NCBI RefSeq assembly: GCF_050947335.1
Contig: NW_027473328.1
Span: 1,116,001 to 1,180,000, forward strand
Source: Megachile rotundata
Lineage: Eukaryota; Arthropoda; Insecta; Hymenoptera; Megachilidae
DNA: 64,000 nt
Reading direction: 5' to 3'
The notes beneath the pieces were generated by a model. That model was not told where the DNA came from, searched no databases, and saw only the letters and a program-made list of their open reading frames with translations. This document shows, piece by piece, positions 29,174-47,023 of this stretch. Position numbers and translations under genes: made by a program. The number at the start of each line of letters is the position of its first letter. Position 1 is the first letter of the stretch.

Positions 29174-32100
29174 ACAATCACAATCATACAATCACAATCA
29201 TACAATCACAATCATACAATCACAATCATACAATCACAATCATACAATCACAATCATACAATCACAATCATACAATCACAATCATACTATCGCAATCATA
29301 CAATCACAATCGTACAATCACAATCATACAATCACAATCATTCAATCACAATCATGCAATCACAATCATACAATCACAATCATACAATCACAATCATACA
29401 AAAACAGTGATACAATCGCAATCATACAATTCAAATCATACAATCACAATCATACAATCACAATCATACAATCACAATCATACAATCACAATCATACCAT
29501 CCCAATCATACAATCACAATCATACAATCACAATCATACAATCACAATCACACAATCGCAATCATACAATCACAATCATACAAAAACAATGATACAATCA
29601 CAATCATGCAATCACAATCATACAATCACAATCATACAATCACAATCACACAATCGCAATCATACAATCACAATCATACAAAAACAATGATACAATCACA
29701 ATCATGCAATCACAATCATACAATCACAATCATACGATCACAATCATACGAAGACAATCATACAATTACTACTATACAATCACAATCATACAAAAACAAT
29801 CATACAAACACAATCATACGATGACAATCATACAATTACTACTATACAATCACAATCGTACAAAAACAATGATACAAGCAGAATCATGCAATCACAATCA
29901 TACAATCACAATAATACAATCACAATCATACAATCACAATCATACAATCACAATCATTCAATCACAATTATGCAATCACAATCATACAATCACAATCATA
30001 CAATCACAATCATACAATCACAATCATACAATCACAATCATACAATCACAATCATACAATCACAATCATACACAAACAATGATACAATCGCAATCATACA
30101 ATTCAAATCATACAATTCAAATCATACAATCACAATCATACAATCACAATCATACAATCACAATCATACGATCACAATCATACGAAGACAATCATACAAT
30201 TACTACTATACAATCACAATCATACGAAAACAATCATACAATCACAATCATACGATGACAATCGTACAATTACTACTATACAATCACAATCATACAAAAA
30301 CAATCATACAATCACAATCATACAATCACAGTCATACAATTACTACTATACAATCACAATCATACGAAAACAATCATACAATCACAATCATACGATGACA
30401 ATCATACAATTACTACTATACAATCACAATCATACAAAAACCATCATACAATCACAATCATACAATCACAATCATACAATCACAATCATACAATCACAAT
30501 CATACAATCACAATCATACAATCACAATCGTACAATCACAATCATACAATCACAATCATACAATCACAATCATACTATCGCAATCATACAATCACAATCG
30601 TACAATCACAATCATACAATCACAATCATTCAATCACAATCATGCAATCACAATCATACAATCACAATCATACAATCACAATCATACAAAAACAATCATG
30701 CGATCACAATCATACAATTACAATCATACAATTACAATCATACAATCACAATCATACCATCCCAATCATACAATCACAACCACACAATCGCAATCATACA
30801 ATCACAATCATACAAAAACAATGATACAAGCAGAATCATGCAATCACAATCATACAATCACAATAATACAATCACAATCATACAATCACAATCATACAAT
30901 CACAATCATACATTCACAATCATACAATCACAATCATACAATCACAATCATACAATCACAATAATACAATCACAATCATACAATCACAATCATACAATCA
31001 CAATCATACAATCACAATCATACAATCACAATCATACAATCACAATCATACAATCACAATCATACAATCACAATCATACAATCACAAACATACTATCGCA
31101 ATCATACAATCACAATCGTACAATCACAATCATACAATCACAATCATTCAATCACAATCATGCAATCACAATCATACAATCACAATCATACAATCACAAT
31201 CATACAATCACAATCATACAATCACAATCATACAATCACAATCATACAATCACAATCATACAATCACAATCATACAATCACAATCATACAATCACAATCA
31301 TACACAAACAATGATACAATCGCAATCATACAACTCAAATCATACAATTCAAATCATACAATCACAATCATACAATCACAATCATACAATCACAATCATA
31401 CAATCACAATCATACAATCACAATCATACATTCACAATCATACAATCACAATCATACAATCACAATCATACAATCACAATCATACAATCACAATCATACA
31501 ATCACAATAATACAATCACAATCATACAATCTCAATCATACAATCACAATCATACAATCACAATCATACAATCACAATCATACAATCACAATCATACAAT
31601 CACAATCATACAATCACAATCGTACAATCACAATCGTACAATCACAATCGTACAATCACAATCATACAATCACAATCATACTATCGCAATCATACAATCA
31701 CAATCGTACAATCACAATCATTCAATCACAAACATGCAATCACAATCATACAATCACAATCATACAATCACAATCATACCATCCCAATCATACAATCACA
31801 ATCATACAATCACAATCATACAATCACAATCACACAATCGCAATCATACAATCACAATCATACAAAAACAATGATACAATCACAATCATACAATCACAAT
31901 CATACAATCACAATCATACAATCAGAATCATACAATCACAATCATACCATCCCAATCATACAATCACAATCCTACAATCACAATCATACAATCACAATCA
32001 TACAATCACAATCACACAATCGCAATCATACAATCACAATCATACAAAAACAATGATACAATCACAATCATGCAATCACAATCATACAATCACAATCATA

Positions 32101-34115
32101 CGATCACAATCATACGAAGACAATCATACAATTACTACTATACAATCACAATCATACAAAAACAATCATACAATCACAATCATACAATCACAATCATACA
32201 ATCACAATCATACATTCACAATCATACAATCACAATCATACAATCGCAATCATACAATCACAATAATACAATCACAATCATACAATCTCAATCATACAAT
32301 CGCGATCATACAATCACAATCATACAATCACAATCATACAATCGCAATCATACAAACACAATCCTACAATCACAATCATACAATCACAATCATACAATCA
32401 CAATCATACTATCGCAATCATACAATCACAATCGTACAATCACAATCATACAATCACAATCATTCAATCACAATCATGCAATCACAATCATACAATCACA
32501 ATCATACAATCACAATCATACAATCACAATCATACAATCACAATCATACAATCACAATCATACACAAACAATGATACAATCGCAATCATACAATTCAAAT
32601 CATACAATTCAAATCATACAATCACAATCATACAATCACAATCATACAATCACAATCATACGATCACAATCATACGAAGACAATCATACAATTACTACTA
32701 TATAATCACAATCATACGGAAACAATCATACAATCACAATCATACAATCACAATCATACAATCACAATCATACAATCACAATCATACAATCACAATCATA
32801 CAATCACAATCTTACGAAGACAATCATACAATTACTACTATATAATCACAATCATACGAAAACAATCATACAATCACAATCATACAATCACAATCATACA
32901 ATCACAATCATACAATCACAATCATACAATCACAATCATACAATCACAATCATACAATCACAATCGTACAATCACAATCATACAATCACAATCATACAAT
33001 CACAATCATACAATCACAATCATACTATCGCAATCATACAATCACAATCGTGCAATCACAATCATACAATCACAATCATACAATCACAATCATACAATCA
33101 CAATCGTACAATCACAATCATACAATCACAATCATACAATCACAATCATACTATCGCAATCATACAATCACAATCGTGCAATCACAATCATACAATCACA
33201 ATCATTCAATCACAATCATGCAATCACAATCATACAATCACAATCATACAATCACAATCATACAAAAACAATCATGCAATCACAATCATACAATTATAAT
33301 CATACAACTACAATCATACAATCACAATCATACCATCCCAATCATACAATCACAATCACACAATCGCAATCATACAATCACAATCATACAAAAACAATGA
33401 TACAAGCACAATCATACAATCACAATCATACAATCACAATCATACAATCACAATAATACAATCACAATCATACAATCACAATCATACAATCACAATCATA
33501 CATTCACAATCATACAATCACAATCATACAATCACAATCATACAATCACAATAATACAATCACAATCATACAATCTCAATCATACAATCACAATCATACA
33601 ATCACAATCATACAATCACAATCATACAATCACAATCATACAATCACAATCATACAATCACAACCATACTATCGCAATCATACAATCACAATCGTACAAT
33701 CACAATCATACAATCACAATCATTCAATCACAATCATGCAATCACAATCATACAATCACAATCATACAATCACAATCATACAATCACAATCATACAATCA
33801 CAATCATACAATCACAATCATACAATCACAATCATACAATCACAATCATACAATCACAATCATACAATCACAATCATACACAAACAATGATACAATCGCA
33901 ATCATACAATTCAAATCATACAATTCAAATCATACAATCACAATCATACAATCACAATCATACAATCACAATCATACAATCACAATCATACAATCACAAT
34001 CATACATTCACAATCATACAATCACAATCATACAATCACAATCATACAATCACAATAATACAATCACAATCATACAATCTCAATCATACAATCACAATCA
34101 TACAATCACAATCAT

Positions 34116-34185
34116 GCAATCACAATCATGTAATCACAATCGTACAATCGCAATCGAACAATCAGATCCATATGATAACAATCAT
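34116..34185 (+). repeat. Cassette A, 3' fragment (units 14-18, GATCC subtype)
   Basis: Units 14-18 are present without units 1-13; ordinary units precede them. Unit 17 ends GATCCAT and unit 18 reads ATGATAACAATCAT, so this is the GATCC subtype. Same structure as 36356. Confidence 0.88.
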
Positions 34186-36355
34186 ACAATCACAATCATA
34201 CAATCACAATCATACAATCACAAACATGCAATCACAATCATACAATCACAATCATACAATCACAATCATACCATCCCAATCATACAATCACAATCATACA
34301 ATCACAATCATACAATCACAATCACACAATCGCAATCATACAATCACAATCATACAAAAACAATGATACAATCACAATCATACAATCACAATCATACAAT
34401 CACAATCATACAATCACAATCATACAATCAGAATCATACAATCACAATCATACCATCCCAATCATACAATCACAATCATACAATCACAATCATACAATCA
34501 CAATCACACAATCGCAATCATACAATCACAATCATACAAAAACAATGATACAATCACAATCATGCAATCACAATCATACAATCACAATCATACGATCACA
34601 ATCATACGAAGACAATCATACAATTACTACTATACAATCACAATCATACAAAAACAATCATACAATCACAATCATACAATCACAATCATACAATCACAAT
34701 CATACATTCACAATCATACAATCACAATCATACAATCGCAATCATACAATCACAATAATACAATCACAATCATACAATCTCAATCATACAATCGCGATCA
34801 TACAATCACAATCATACAATCACAATCATACTATCGCAATCATACAATCACAATCGTACAATCACAATCATACAATCGCAATCATTCAATCACAATCATG
34901 CAATCACAATCATACAATCACAATCATACAATCACAATCATACAATCACAATCATACAATCACAATCATACAATCACAATCATACAATCACAATCATACA
35001 CAAACAATGATACAATCGCAATCATACAATTCAAATCATACAATTCAAATCATACAATCACAATCATACAATCACAATCATACAATCACAATCATACGAC
35101 CACAATCATACGAAGACAATCATACAATTACTACTATATAATCACAATCATACGAAAACAATCATACAATCACAATCATACAATCACAATCATACAATCA
35201 CAATCATACAATCACAATCATACAATCACAATCGTACAATCACAATCATACAATCACAATCATACAATCACAATCATACTATCGCAATCATACAATCACA
35301 ATCGTGCAATCACAATCATACAATCACAATCATACAATCACAATCATACAATCACAATCGTACAATCACAATCATACAATCACAATCATACAATCACAAT
35401 CATACTATCGCAATCATACAATCACAATCGTGCAATCACAATCATACAATCACAATCATTCAATCACAATCATGCAATCACAATCATACAATCACAATCA
35501 TACAATCACAATCATACAAAAACAATCATGCAATCACAATCATACAATTATAATCATACAACTACAATCATACAATCACAATCATACCATCCCAATCATA
35601 CAATCACAATCACACAATCGCAATCATACAATCACAATCATACAAAAACAATGATACAAGCACAATCATACAATCACAATCATACAATCACAATCATACA
35701 ATCACAATAATACAATCACAATCATACAATCACAATCATACAATCACAATCATACATTCACAATCATACAATCACAATCATACAATCACAATCATACAAT
35801 CACAATAATACAATCACAATCATACAATCTCAATCATACAATCACAATCATACAATCACAATCATACAATCACAATCATACAATCACAATCATACAATCA
35901 CAATCATACAATCACAACCATACTATCGCAATCATACAATCACAATCGTACAATCACAATCATACAATCACAATCATTCAATCACAATCATGCAATCACA
36001 ATCATACAATCACAATCATACAATCACAATCATACAATCACAATCATACAATCACAATCATACAATCACAATCATACAATCACAATCATACAATCACAAT
36101 CATACAATCACAATCATACAATCACAATCATACACAAACAATGATACAATCGCAATCATACAATTCAAATCATACAATCACAATCATACAATCACAATCA
36201 TACAATCACAATCATACAATCACAATCATACAATCACAATCATACATTCACAATCATACAATCACAATCATACAATCACAATCATACAATCACAATAATA
36301 CAATCACAATCATACAATCTCAATCATACAATCACAATCATACAATCACAATCAT

Positions 36356-36425
36356 GCAATCACAATCATGTAATCACAATCGTACAATCGCAATCGAACA
36401 ATCAGATCCATATGATAACAATCAT
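36356..36425 (+). repeat. Cassette A, 3' fragment (units 14-18, GATCC subtype)
   Basis: Partner of 34116 at offset 2,240 bp (160 units). The surrounding variant order also matches, so the truncation was duplicated with its flanks. Confidence 0.88.
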
Positions 36426-37391
36426 ACAATCACAATCATACAATCACAATCATACAATCACAAACATGCAATCACAATCATACAATCACAATCATACAAT
36501 CACAATCATACCATCCCAATCATACAATCACAATCATACAATCACAATCATACAATCACAATCACACAATCGCAATCATACAATCACAATCATACAAAAA
36601 CAATGATACAATCACAATCATACAATCACAATCATACAATCACAATCATACAATCAGAATCATACAATCACAATCATACCATCCCAATCATACAATCACA
36701 ATCATACAATCACAATCATACAATCACAATCACACAATCGCAATCATACAATCACAATCATACAAAAACAATGATACAATCACAATCATGCAATCACAAT
36801 CATACAATCACAATCATACGATCACAATCATACGAAGACAATCATACAATTACTACTATACAATCACAATCATACAAAAACAATCATACAATCACAATCA
36901 TACAATCACAATCATACAATCACAATCATACATTCACAATCATACAATCACAATCATACAATCGCAATCATACAATCACAATAATACAATCACAATCATA
37001 CAATCTCAATCATACAATCGCGATCATACAATCACAATCATACAATCACAATCATACAATCACAATCATACAAACACAATCATACAATCACAATCATACT
37101 ATCGCAATCATACAATCACAATCGTACAATCACAATCATACAATCACAATCATTCAATCACAATCATGCAATCACAATCATACAATCACAATCATACAAT
37201 CACAATCATACAATCACAATCATGCAATCACAATCATACAATCACAATAATACAATCACAATCATACAATCTCAATCATACAATCGCAATCATACAATCA
37301 CAATCGTACAATCACAATCATACAATCACAATCATTCAATCACAATCATGCAATCACAATCATACAATCACAATCATACAATCACAATCAT

Positions 37392-37671
37392 ACAAAAACA
37401 ATCATACAATCACAATCATACAATCATAGTCATACAATCATAATCATATAATCACACTCATAAAATTGCAATCATACAATCGCAATCATACAATCACAAT
37501 CATACCATCACAATCATACAGGCACAATCATAAAATCACAATCATAGAATCACAATCATACAAAAACAATCATGCAATCACAATCATACAAAAACAATCA
37601 TGCAATCACAATCATGTAATCACAATCGTACAATCGCAATCGAACAGTCAGAACCATATGATTACAATCAT
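37392..37671 (+). repeat. Cassette A, 20-unit subtype
   Basis: Units 13-14 (ACAAAAAC, GCAATC) are duplicated, giving 280 bp. Three markers go together in this subtype: the 28-bp duplication, ACAATCATAGTCAT in unit 3 and ACAGTCAGAACCAT in unit 17. The same combination is at 55493 and 59931. A private ATGATTAC is seen at the end of this copy. Confidence 0.92.
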
Positions 37672-39561
37672 ACAATCACAATCATACAATCACAATCATA
37701 CAATCACAAACATGCAATCACAATCATACAATCACAATCATACAATCACAATCATACCATCCCAATCATACAATCACAATCATACAATCACTATCATACA
37801 ATCACAATCACACAATCGCAATCATACAATCACAATCATACAAAAACAATGATACAATCACAATCATACAATCACATTCATACAATCACAATCATACAAT
37901 CAGAATCATACAATCACAATCATACCATCCCAATCATACAATCACAATCATACAATCACAATCATACAATCACAATCACACAATCGCAATCATACAATCA
38001 CAATCATACAAAAACAATGATACAAACACAATCATGCAATCACAATCATACAATCACAATCATACGATCACAATCATACGAAGACAATCATACAATTACT
38101 ACTATACAATCACAATCATACAAAAACAATCATACAAACACAATCATACGATTACAATCATACAATTACTACTATACAATCACAATCATACAATCACAAT
38201 CATACAATCACAATCACACAATCGCAATCATACAATCACAATCATACAAAAACAATGATACAATCACAATCATACAATCACATTCATATAATCACAATCA
38301 TACAATCAGAATCATACAATCACAATCATACCATCCCAATCATACAATCACAATCATACAATCACAATCATACAATCACAATCACACAATCGCAATCATA
38401 CAATCACAATCATACAAAAACAATGATACAAACACAATCATGCAATCACAATCATACAATCACAATCATACGATCACAATCATACGAAGACAATCATACA
38501 ATTACTACTATACAATCACAATCATACAAAAACAATCATACAAACACAATCATACGATTACAATCATACAATTACTACTATACAATCACAATCATACAAA
38601 AACAATCATACAAACACAATCACACATTCACAGTCATACAATCACAATCATACACTCACAATCATACTATCGCAATGATACAATCACAATCATACAACCA
38701 CAATCATACGAAGACAATCATACAATTACTACTATACAATCACAATCATACAAAAACAATCATACAATTACAATCATACGATGACAATCCTACAATTACT
38801 ACTATACAATCAGAATCACACAAAAACAATCATACAATCACAATCATACAATCACAATCATACAATCACAATCATACAATCACAATCATACGATCACAAT
38901 CATACAATCACAATCATACAATCACAATCATACAATCACAATCATACAATCACAATCATACAATCACAATCATACAATCTCAATCATACAATCACAATCA
39001 TACAATCACAATCATACAATCACAATCATACAATCACAATCATAAAATCACAATCATACAATCACAATCATACAATCACAATCATACTATCGCAATCGTA
39101 CAATCACAATCGTACAATCACAATCATACAATCACAATCATTCAATCACAATCATGCAATCACAATCATACAATCACAATCATACAATCACAATCATACA
39201 ATCACAATCATGCAATCACAATCATACAATCACAATCATACAATCACAATCATACAATCACAATCATACAATCACAATAATACAATCACAATCATACAAT
39301 CGCAATCATACAATCACAATCATACATTCACAATCATACAATCACAATCATACAATCACAATCATACAATCACAATAGTACAATCACAATCATACAATCT
39401 CAATCATACAATCACAATCATACAATCACAATCATACAATCACAATCATACAATCACAATCATACAATCACAATCATACTATCGCAATCATACAATCACA
39501 ATCGTACAATCACAATCATACAATCACAATCATTCAATCACAATCATGCAATCACAATCAT

Positions 39562-39771
39562 ACAATCACAATCATACAATCACAATCATACAATCACAAT
39601 CATACAATCACAATCATACAATCACAATCATACAATCACAATCATACAATCACAATCATACAATCACAATCATACAATCACAATCATACAATCACAATCA
39701 TACAATCACAATCATACAATCACAATCATACAATCACAATCATACAATCACAATCATACAATCACAATCAT
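39562..39771 (+). repeat. Run of 15 perfect consensus units
   Basis: Fifteen consecutive units match ACAATCACAATCAT exactly, ended by an ACACAAACAATGAT unit. This is among the longest variant-free runs I noticed. Homogeneous runs are where whole-unit slippage is expected, and other such runs differ in length between HOR copies. Confidence 0.9.
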
Positions 39772-40959
39772 ACACAAACAATGATACAATCGCAATCATA
39801 CAATTCAAATCATACAATCACAATCATACAATCACAATCATACAATCACAATCATACAATCACAATCATACAATCACAATCATACATTCACAATCATACA
39901 ATCACAATCATACAATCACAATCATACAATCACAATCATACGATCACAATCATACGAAGACAATCATACAATTACTACTATATAATCACAATCATACGAA
40001 AACAATCATACAATCACAATCATACGATGACAATCATACAATTACTACTATACAATCACAATCATACAAAAACAATCATACAATCACAATCATACAATCA
40101 CAATCATACAATTACTACTATACAATCACAATCATACGAAAACAATCATACAATTACTACTATACAATCACAATCATACAAAAACAATCATACAATCACA
40201 ATCATACAATCACAATCATACAATCACAATCATACAATCACAATCATACAATCACAATCATACAATCACAATCGTACAATCACAATCATACAATCACAAT
40301 CATACAATCACAATCATACTATCGCAATCATACAATCACAAACGTGCAATCACAATCATACAATCACAATCATTCAATCACAATCATGCAATCACAATCA
40401 TACAATCACAATCATACAATCACAATCATACAAAAACAATCATGCAATCACAATCATACAATTATAATCATACAACTACAATCATACAATCACAATCATA
40501 CCATCCCAATCATACAATCGCAATCACACAATCGCAATCATACAATCACAATCATACAAAAACAATGATACAAGCACAATCATACAATCACAATCATACA
40601 ATCACACTCATACAATCACAATAATACAATCACAATCATACAATCACAATCATACAATCACAATCATACATTCACAATCATACAATCACAATCATACAAT
40701 CACAATCATACAATCACAATAATACAATCACAATCATACAATCTCAATCATACAATCACAATCATACAATCACAATCATACAATCACAATCATACAATCA
40801 CAATCATACAATCACAATCATACAATCACAACCATACTATCGCAATCATACAATCACAATCGTACAATCACAATCATACAATCACAATCATTCAATCACA
40901 ATCATGCAATCACAATCATACAATCACAATCATACAATCACAATCATACAATCACAATC

Positions 40960-42765
40960 ATACAATCACAATCATACAATCACAATCATACAATCACAAT
41001 CATACAATCACCATCATACACAAACAATGATACAATCGCAATCATACAATTCAAATCATACAATTCAAATCATACAATCACAGTCATACAATCACAATCA
41101 TACAATCACAATCATACAATCACAATCATACAATCACAATCATACATTCACAATCATACAATCACAATCATACAATCACAATCATACAATCACAATAATA
41201 CAATCACAATCATACAATCTCAATCATACAATCACAATCATACAATCACAATCATACAATCACAATCATACAATCACAATCATACAATCACTATCATACA
41301 ATCACAATCGTACAATCACAATCATACAATCACAATCATACAATCACAATCATACTATCGCAATCATACAATCACAATCGTACAATCACAATCATACAAT
41401 CACAATCATTCAATCACAATCATGCAATCACAATCATACAATCACAATCATACAATCACAATCATACAAAAACAATCATACAATCACAATCATACAATCA
41501 CAGTCATACAATCATAATCATATAATCACACTCATAAAATTGCAATCATACAATCGCAATCATACAATCACAATCATACCATCACAATCATACAGGCACA
41601 ATCATAAAATCACAATCATAGAATCACAATCATACAAAAACAATCATGCAATCACAATCATGTAATCACAATCGTACAATCGCAATCGAACAATCAGATC
41701 CATATGATAACAATCATACAATCACAATCATACAATCACAATCATACAATCACAAACATGCAATCACAATCATACAATCACAATCATACAATCACAATCA
41801 TACCATCCCAATCATACAATCACAATCATACAATCACAATCATACAATCACAATCACACAATCGCAATCATACAATCACAATCATACAAAAACAATGATA
41901 CAATCACAATCATGCAATCACAATCATACAATCACAATCATACGATCACAATCATACGAAGACAATCATACAATTACTACTATACAATCACAATCATACA
42001 AAAACAATCATACAATCACAATCATACAATCACAATCATACAATCACAATCATACATTCACAATCATACAATCACAATCATACAATCGCAATCATACAAT
42101 CACAATAATACAATCACAATCATACAATCTCAATCATACAATCGCGATCATACAATCACAATCATACAATCACAATCATACAATCACAATCATACAAACA
42201 CAATCATACAATCACAATCATACTATCGCAATCATACAATCACAATCGTACAATCACAATCATACAATCACAATCATTCAATCACAATCATGCAATCACA
42301 ATCATACAATCACAATCATACAATCACAATCATACAATCACAATCATGCAATCACAATCATACAATCACAATAATACAATCACAATCATACAATCTCAAT
42401 CATACAATCGCAATCATACAATCACAATCATACAATCACAATCATACCATCACAATCATACAATCACAATCATACAATCACAATCATACAATCACAATCA
42501 TACAATCGCAATCATACAATCACAATCATACAAAAACAATGATACAATCACAATCATACAATCACATTCATACAATCACAATCATACAATCAGAATCATA
42601 CAATCACAATCATACCATCCCAATCATACAATCACAATCATACAATCACAATCATACAATCGCAATCACACAATCGCAATCATACAATCACAATCATACA
42701 AAAACAATGATACAAACACAATCATGCAATCACAATCATACAATCACAATCATACGATCACAATA
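40960..42765 (+). repeat. 1,806-bp HOR, copy 1
   Basis: 129 units repeated head to tail at 42766-44571 and again near 48688-50493. Shared markers are ACCATCATACACAAAC (near 41010 and 42816), a GATCC-subtype cassette A and the ACAATCGCGATC unit near 42141 and 43947. The junction near 42757 joins an ACGATC unit directly to an AATAATAC unit. Confidence 0.87.
41466..41717 (+). repeat. Cassette A, 18-unit copy, GATCC subtype
   Basis: Complete copy. Unit 17 is ACAATCAGATCCAT and unit 18 ATGATAACAATCAT; the two changes occur together here and at 43272, 49194, 54290 and 58881. Confidence 0.92.
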
Positions 42766-44571
42766 ATACAATCACAATCATACAATCACAATCATACAAT
42801 CACAATCATACAATCACCATCATACACAAACAATGATACAATCGCAATCATACAATTCAAATCATACAATTCAAATCATACAATCACAGTCATACAATCA
42901 CAATCATACAATCACAATCATACAATCACAATCATACAATCACAATCATACATTCACAATCATACAATCACAATCATACAATCACAATCATACAATCACA
43001 ATAATACAATCACAATCATACAATCTCAATCATACAATCACAATCATACAATCACAATCATACAATCACAATCATACAATCACAATCATACAATCACTAT
43101 CATACAATCACAATCGTACAATCACAATCATACAATCACAATCATACAATCACAATCATACTATCGCAATCATACAATCACAATCGTACAATCACAATCA
43201 TACAATCACAATCATTCAATCACAATCATGCAATCACAATCATACAATCACAATCATACAATCACAATCATACAAAAACAATCATACAATCACAATCATA
43301 AAATCACAGTCATACAATCATAATCATATAATCACACTCATAAAATTGCAATCATACAATCGCAATCATACAATCACAATCATACCATCACAATCATACA
43401 GGCACAATCATAAAATCACAATCATAGAATCACAATCATACAAAAACAATCATGCAATCACAATCATGTAATCACAATCGTACAATCGCAATCGAACAAT
43501 CAGATCCATATGATAACAATCATACAATCACAATCATACAATCACAATCATACAATCACAAACATGCAATCACAATCTTACAATCACAATCATACAATCA
43601 CAATCATACCATCCCAATCATACAATCACAATCATACAATCACAATCATACAATCACAATCACACAATCGCAATCATACAATCACAATCATACAAAAACA
43701 ATGATACAATCACAATCATGCAATCACAATCATACAATCACAATCATACGATCACAATCATACGAAGACAATCATACAATTACTACTATACAATCACAAT
43801 CATACAAAAACTAACATACAATCACAATCATACAATCACAATCATACAATCACAATCATACATTCACAATCATACAATCACAATCATACAATCGCAATCA
43901 TACAATCACAATAATACAATCACAATCATACAATCTCAATCATACAATCGCGATCATACAATCACAATCATACAATCACAATCATACAATCACAATCATA
44001 CAAACACAATCATACAATCACAATCATACTATCGCAATCATACAATCACAATCGTACAATCACAATCATACAATCACAATCATTCAATCACAATCATGCA
44101 ATCACAATCATACAATCACAATCATACAATCACAATCATACAATCACAATCATGCAATCACAATCATACAATCACAATAATACAATCACAATCATACAAT
44201 CTCAATCATACAATCGCAATCATACAATCACAATCATACAATCACAATCATACCATCACAATCATACAATCACAATCATACAATCACAATCATACAATCA
44301 CAATCATACAATCGCAATCATACAATCACAATCATACAAAAACAATGATACAATCACAATCATACAATCACATTCATACAATCACAATCATACAATCAGA
44401 ATCATACAATCACAATCATACCATCCCAATCATACAATCACAATCATACAATCACAATCATACAATCGCAATCACACAATCGCAATCATACAATCACAAT
44501 CATACAAAAACAATGATACAAACACAATCATGCAATCACAATCATACAATCACAATCATACGATCACAATC
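42766..44571 (+). repeat. 1,806-bp HOR, copy 2
   Basis: Tandem partner of 40960. It differs by an ACAAAAACTAACAT unit near 43804 and ACAATCTTACAATC near 43576. It is also the left part of the 5,922-bp-offset duplication. Confidence 0.87.
43272..43523 (+). repeat. Cassette A, 18-unit copy, GATCC subtype
   Basis: Complete copy with both GATCC-subtype markers. Unit 3 begins AAAATCACAGTC, a private change. Confidence 0.92.
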
Positions 44572-45021
44572 ATACGAAGCCAATCATACAATTACTACTA
44601 TACAATCACAATCATACAAAAACAATCATACAAACACAATCATACGATTACAATCATACAATTACTACTATACGATCACAATCATACAAAAACAATCATA
44701 CAAACACAATCACACATTCACAATCATACAATCACAGTCATACATTCACAATCATACAATCACAATCATACAATCACAATCATACAATCACAATCATACA
44801 ATCACAATCATACAATCACAATCATACAATCACAATCATACAATCACAATCATACAATCACAATCGTACAATCACAATCATACAATCACAATCATACCAT
44901 CACAATCATACTATCGCAATCATACAATCACAATCGTACAATCACAATCATACAATCACAATCATTCAATCACAATCATGCAATCACAATCATACAATCA
45001 CAATCATACAATCACAATCAT

Positions 45022-45273
45022 ACAAAAACAATCATACAATCACAATCATACAATCACAGTCATACAATCATAATCATATAATCACACTCATAAAATTGCA
45101 ATCATACAATCGCAATCATGCAATCACAATCATACCATCACAATCATACAGGCACAATCATAAAATCACAATCATAGAATCACAATCATACAAAAACAAT
45201 CATGCAATCACAATCATGTAATCACAATCGTACAATCGCAATCGAACAATCAGAACCATATGATCACAATCAT
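45022..45273 (+). repeat. Cassette A, complete 18-unit copy
   Basis: Complete copy; unit 8 starts GCAATC (near 45120), as it does in the partner copy at 50944. Confidence 0.92.
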
Positions 45274-45973
45274 ACAATCACAATCATACAATCACAATCA
45301 TACAATCACAAACATGCAATCACAATCATACAATCACAATCATACAATCACAATCATACCATCCCAATTATACAATCACAATCATACAATCGCAATCATA
45401 CAATCACAATCACACAATCGCAATCATACAATCACAATCATACAAAAACAATGATACAATCACAATCATACAATCACAATCATACAATCACAATCATACA
45501 ATCAGAATCATACAATCACAATCATACCATCCCAATCATACAATCACAATCATACAATCACAATCATACAATCACAATCACACAATCGCAATCATACAAT
45601 CACAATCATACAAAAACAATGATACAATCACAATCATGCAATCACAATCATACAATCACAATCATACGATCACAATCATACGAAGACAATCATACAATTA
45701 CTACTATACAATCACAATCATACAAAAACAATCATACAATCACAATCATACAATCACAATCATACAATCACAATCATACATTCACAATCATACAATCACA
45801 ATCATACAATCGCAATCATACAATCACAATAATACAATCACAATCATACAATCTCAATCATACAATCGCGATCATACAATCACAATCGTACAATCACAAT
45901 CATACAATCACAATCATTCAATCACAATCATGCAATCACAATCATACAATCACAATCATACAATCACAATCAT

Positions 45974-46155
45974 ACAAAAACAATCATACAATCACAATCA
46001 TACAATCATAGTCATACAATCATAATCATATAATCACACTCATAAAATTGCAATCATACAATCGCAATCATACAATCACAATCATACCATCACAATCATA
46101 CGGGCACAATCATAAAATCACAATCATAGAATCACAATCATACAAAAACAATCAT
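45974..46155 (+). repeat. Cassette A, truncated copy (units 1-13)
   Basis: Units 1-13 are present, then ordinary units follow. Unit 3 has the ATAGTC marker of the 20-unit subtype and unit 10 reads ACGGGCACAATCAT, so this is probably a deletion derivative of that subtype. Confidence 0.88.
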
Positions 46156-47023
46156 ACAATCACAATCATACAATCACAATCATACAATCACAAACATGCA
46201 ATCACAATCATACAATCACAATCATACAATCACAATCATACCATCCCAATCATACAATCACAATCATACAATCACAATCATACAATCACAATCACACAAT
46301 CGCAATCATACAATCACAATCATACAAAAACAATGATACAATCACAATCATACAATCACATTCATACAATCACAATCATACAATCAGAATCATACAATCA
46401 CAATCATACCATCCCAATCATACAATCACAATCATACAATCACAATCATACAATCACAATCACACAATCGCAATCATACAATCACAATCATACAAAAACA
46501 ATGATACAAACACAATCATGCAATCACAATCATACAATCACAATCATACGATCACAATCATACGAAGCCAATCATACAATTACTACTATACAATCACAAT
46601 CATACAAAAACAATCATACAAACACAATCATACGATTACAATCATACAATTACTACTATACAATCACAATCATACAAAAACAATCATACAAACACAATCA
46701 CACATTCACAATCATACAATCACAGTCATACATTCACAATCATACAATCACAATCATACAATCACAATCATACAATCACAATCATACAATCACAATCATA
46801 CAATCACAATCATACAATCACAATCATACAATCACAATCATACAATCACAATCATACAATCACAATCGTACAATCACAATCATACAATCACAATCATACC
46901 ATCACAATCATACTATCGCAATCATACAATCACAATCGTACAATCACAATCATACAATCACAATCATTCAATCACAATCATGCAATCACAATCATACAAT
47001 CACAATCATACAATCACAATCAT

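Larger units (their letters stand above)
42775..45880 (+). repeat. 5,922-bp-offset duplication, copy 1 (partner 48697-51802)
   Basis: About 3.1 kb recurs at exactly +5,922 bp (423 units); landmarks at 42833, 43452, 44152, 45202 and 45636 all fit. Agreement ends near 45880, where this copy passes early to an AATCGTAC run. Farther on, 46.2-47.77 kb matches 52.0-53.55 kb at offsets 5,782 then 5,768. Confidence 0.85.

Noticed and set aside
38781..40568. 595-codon + strand open frame, and some 160 other + strand open frames of 60-451 codons
   Set aside because: They follow from a stop-free 14-bp repeat read in any frame, overlap each other in different frames with the same peptide, have no consistent start context or domain, and end only where a variant makes a stop.
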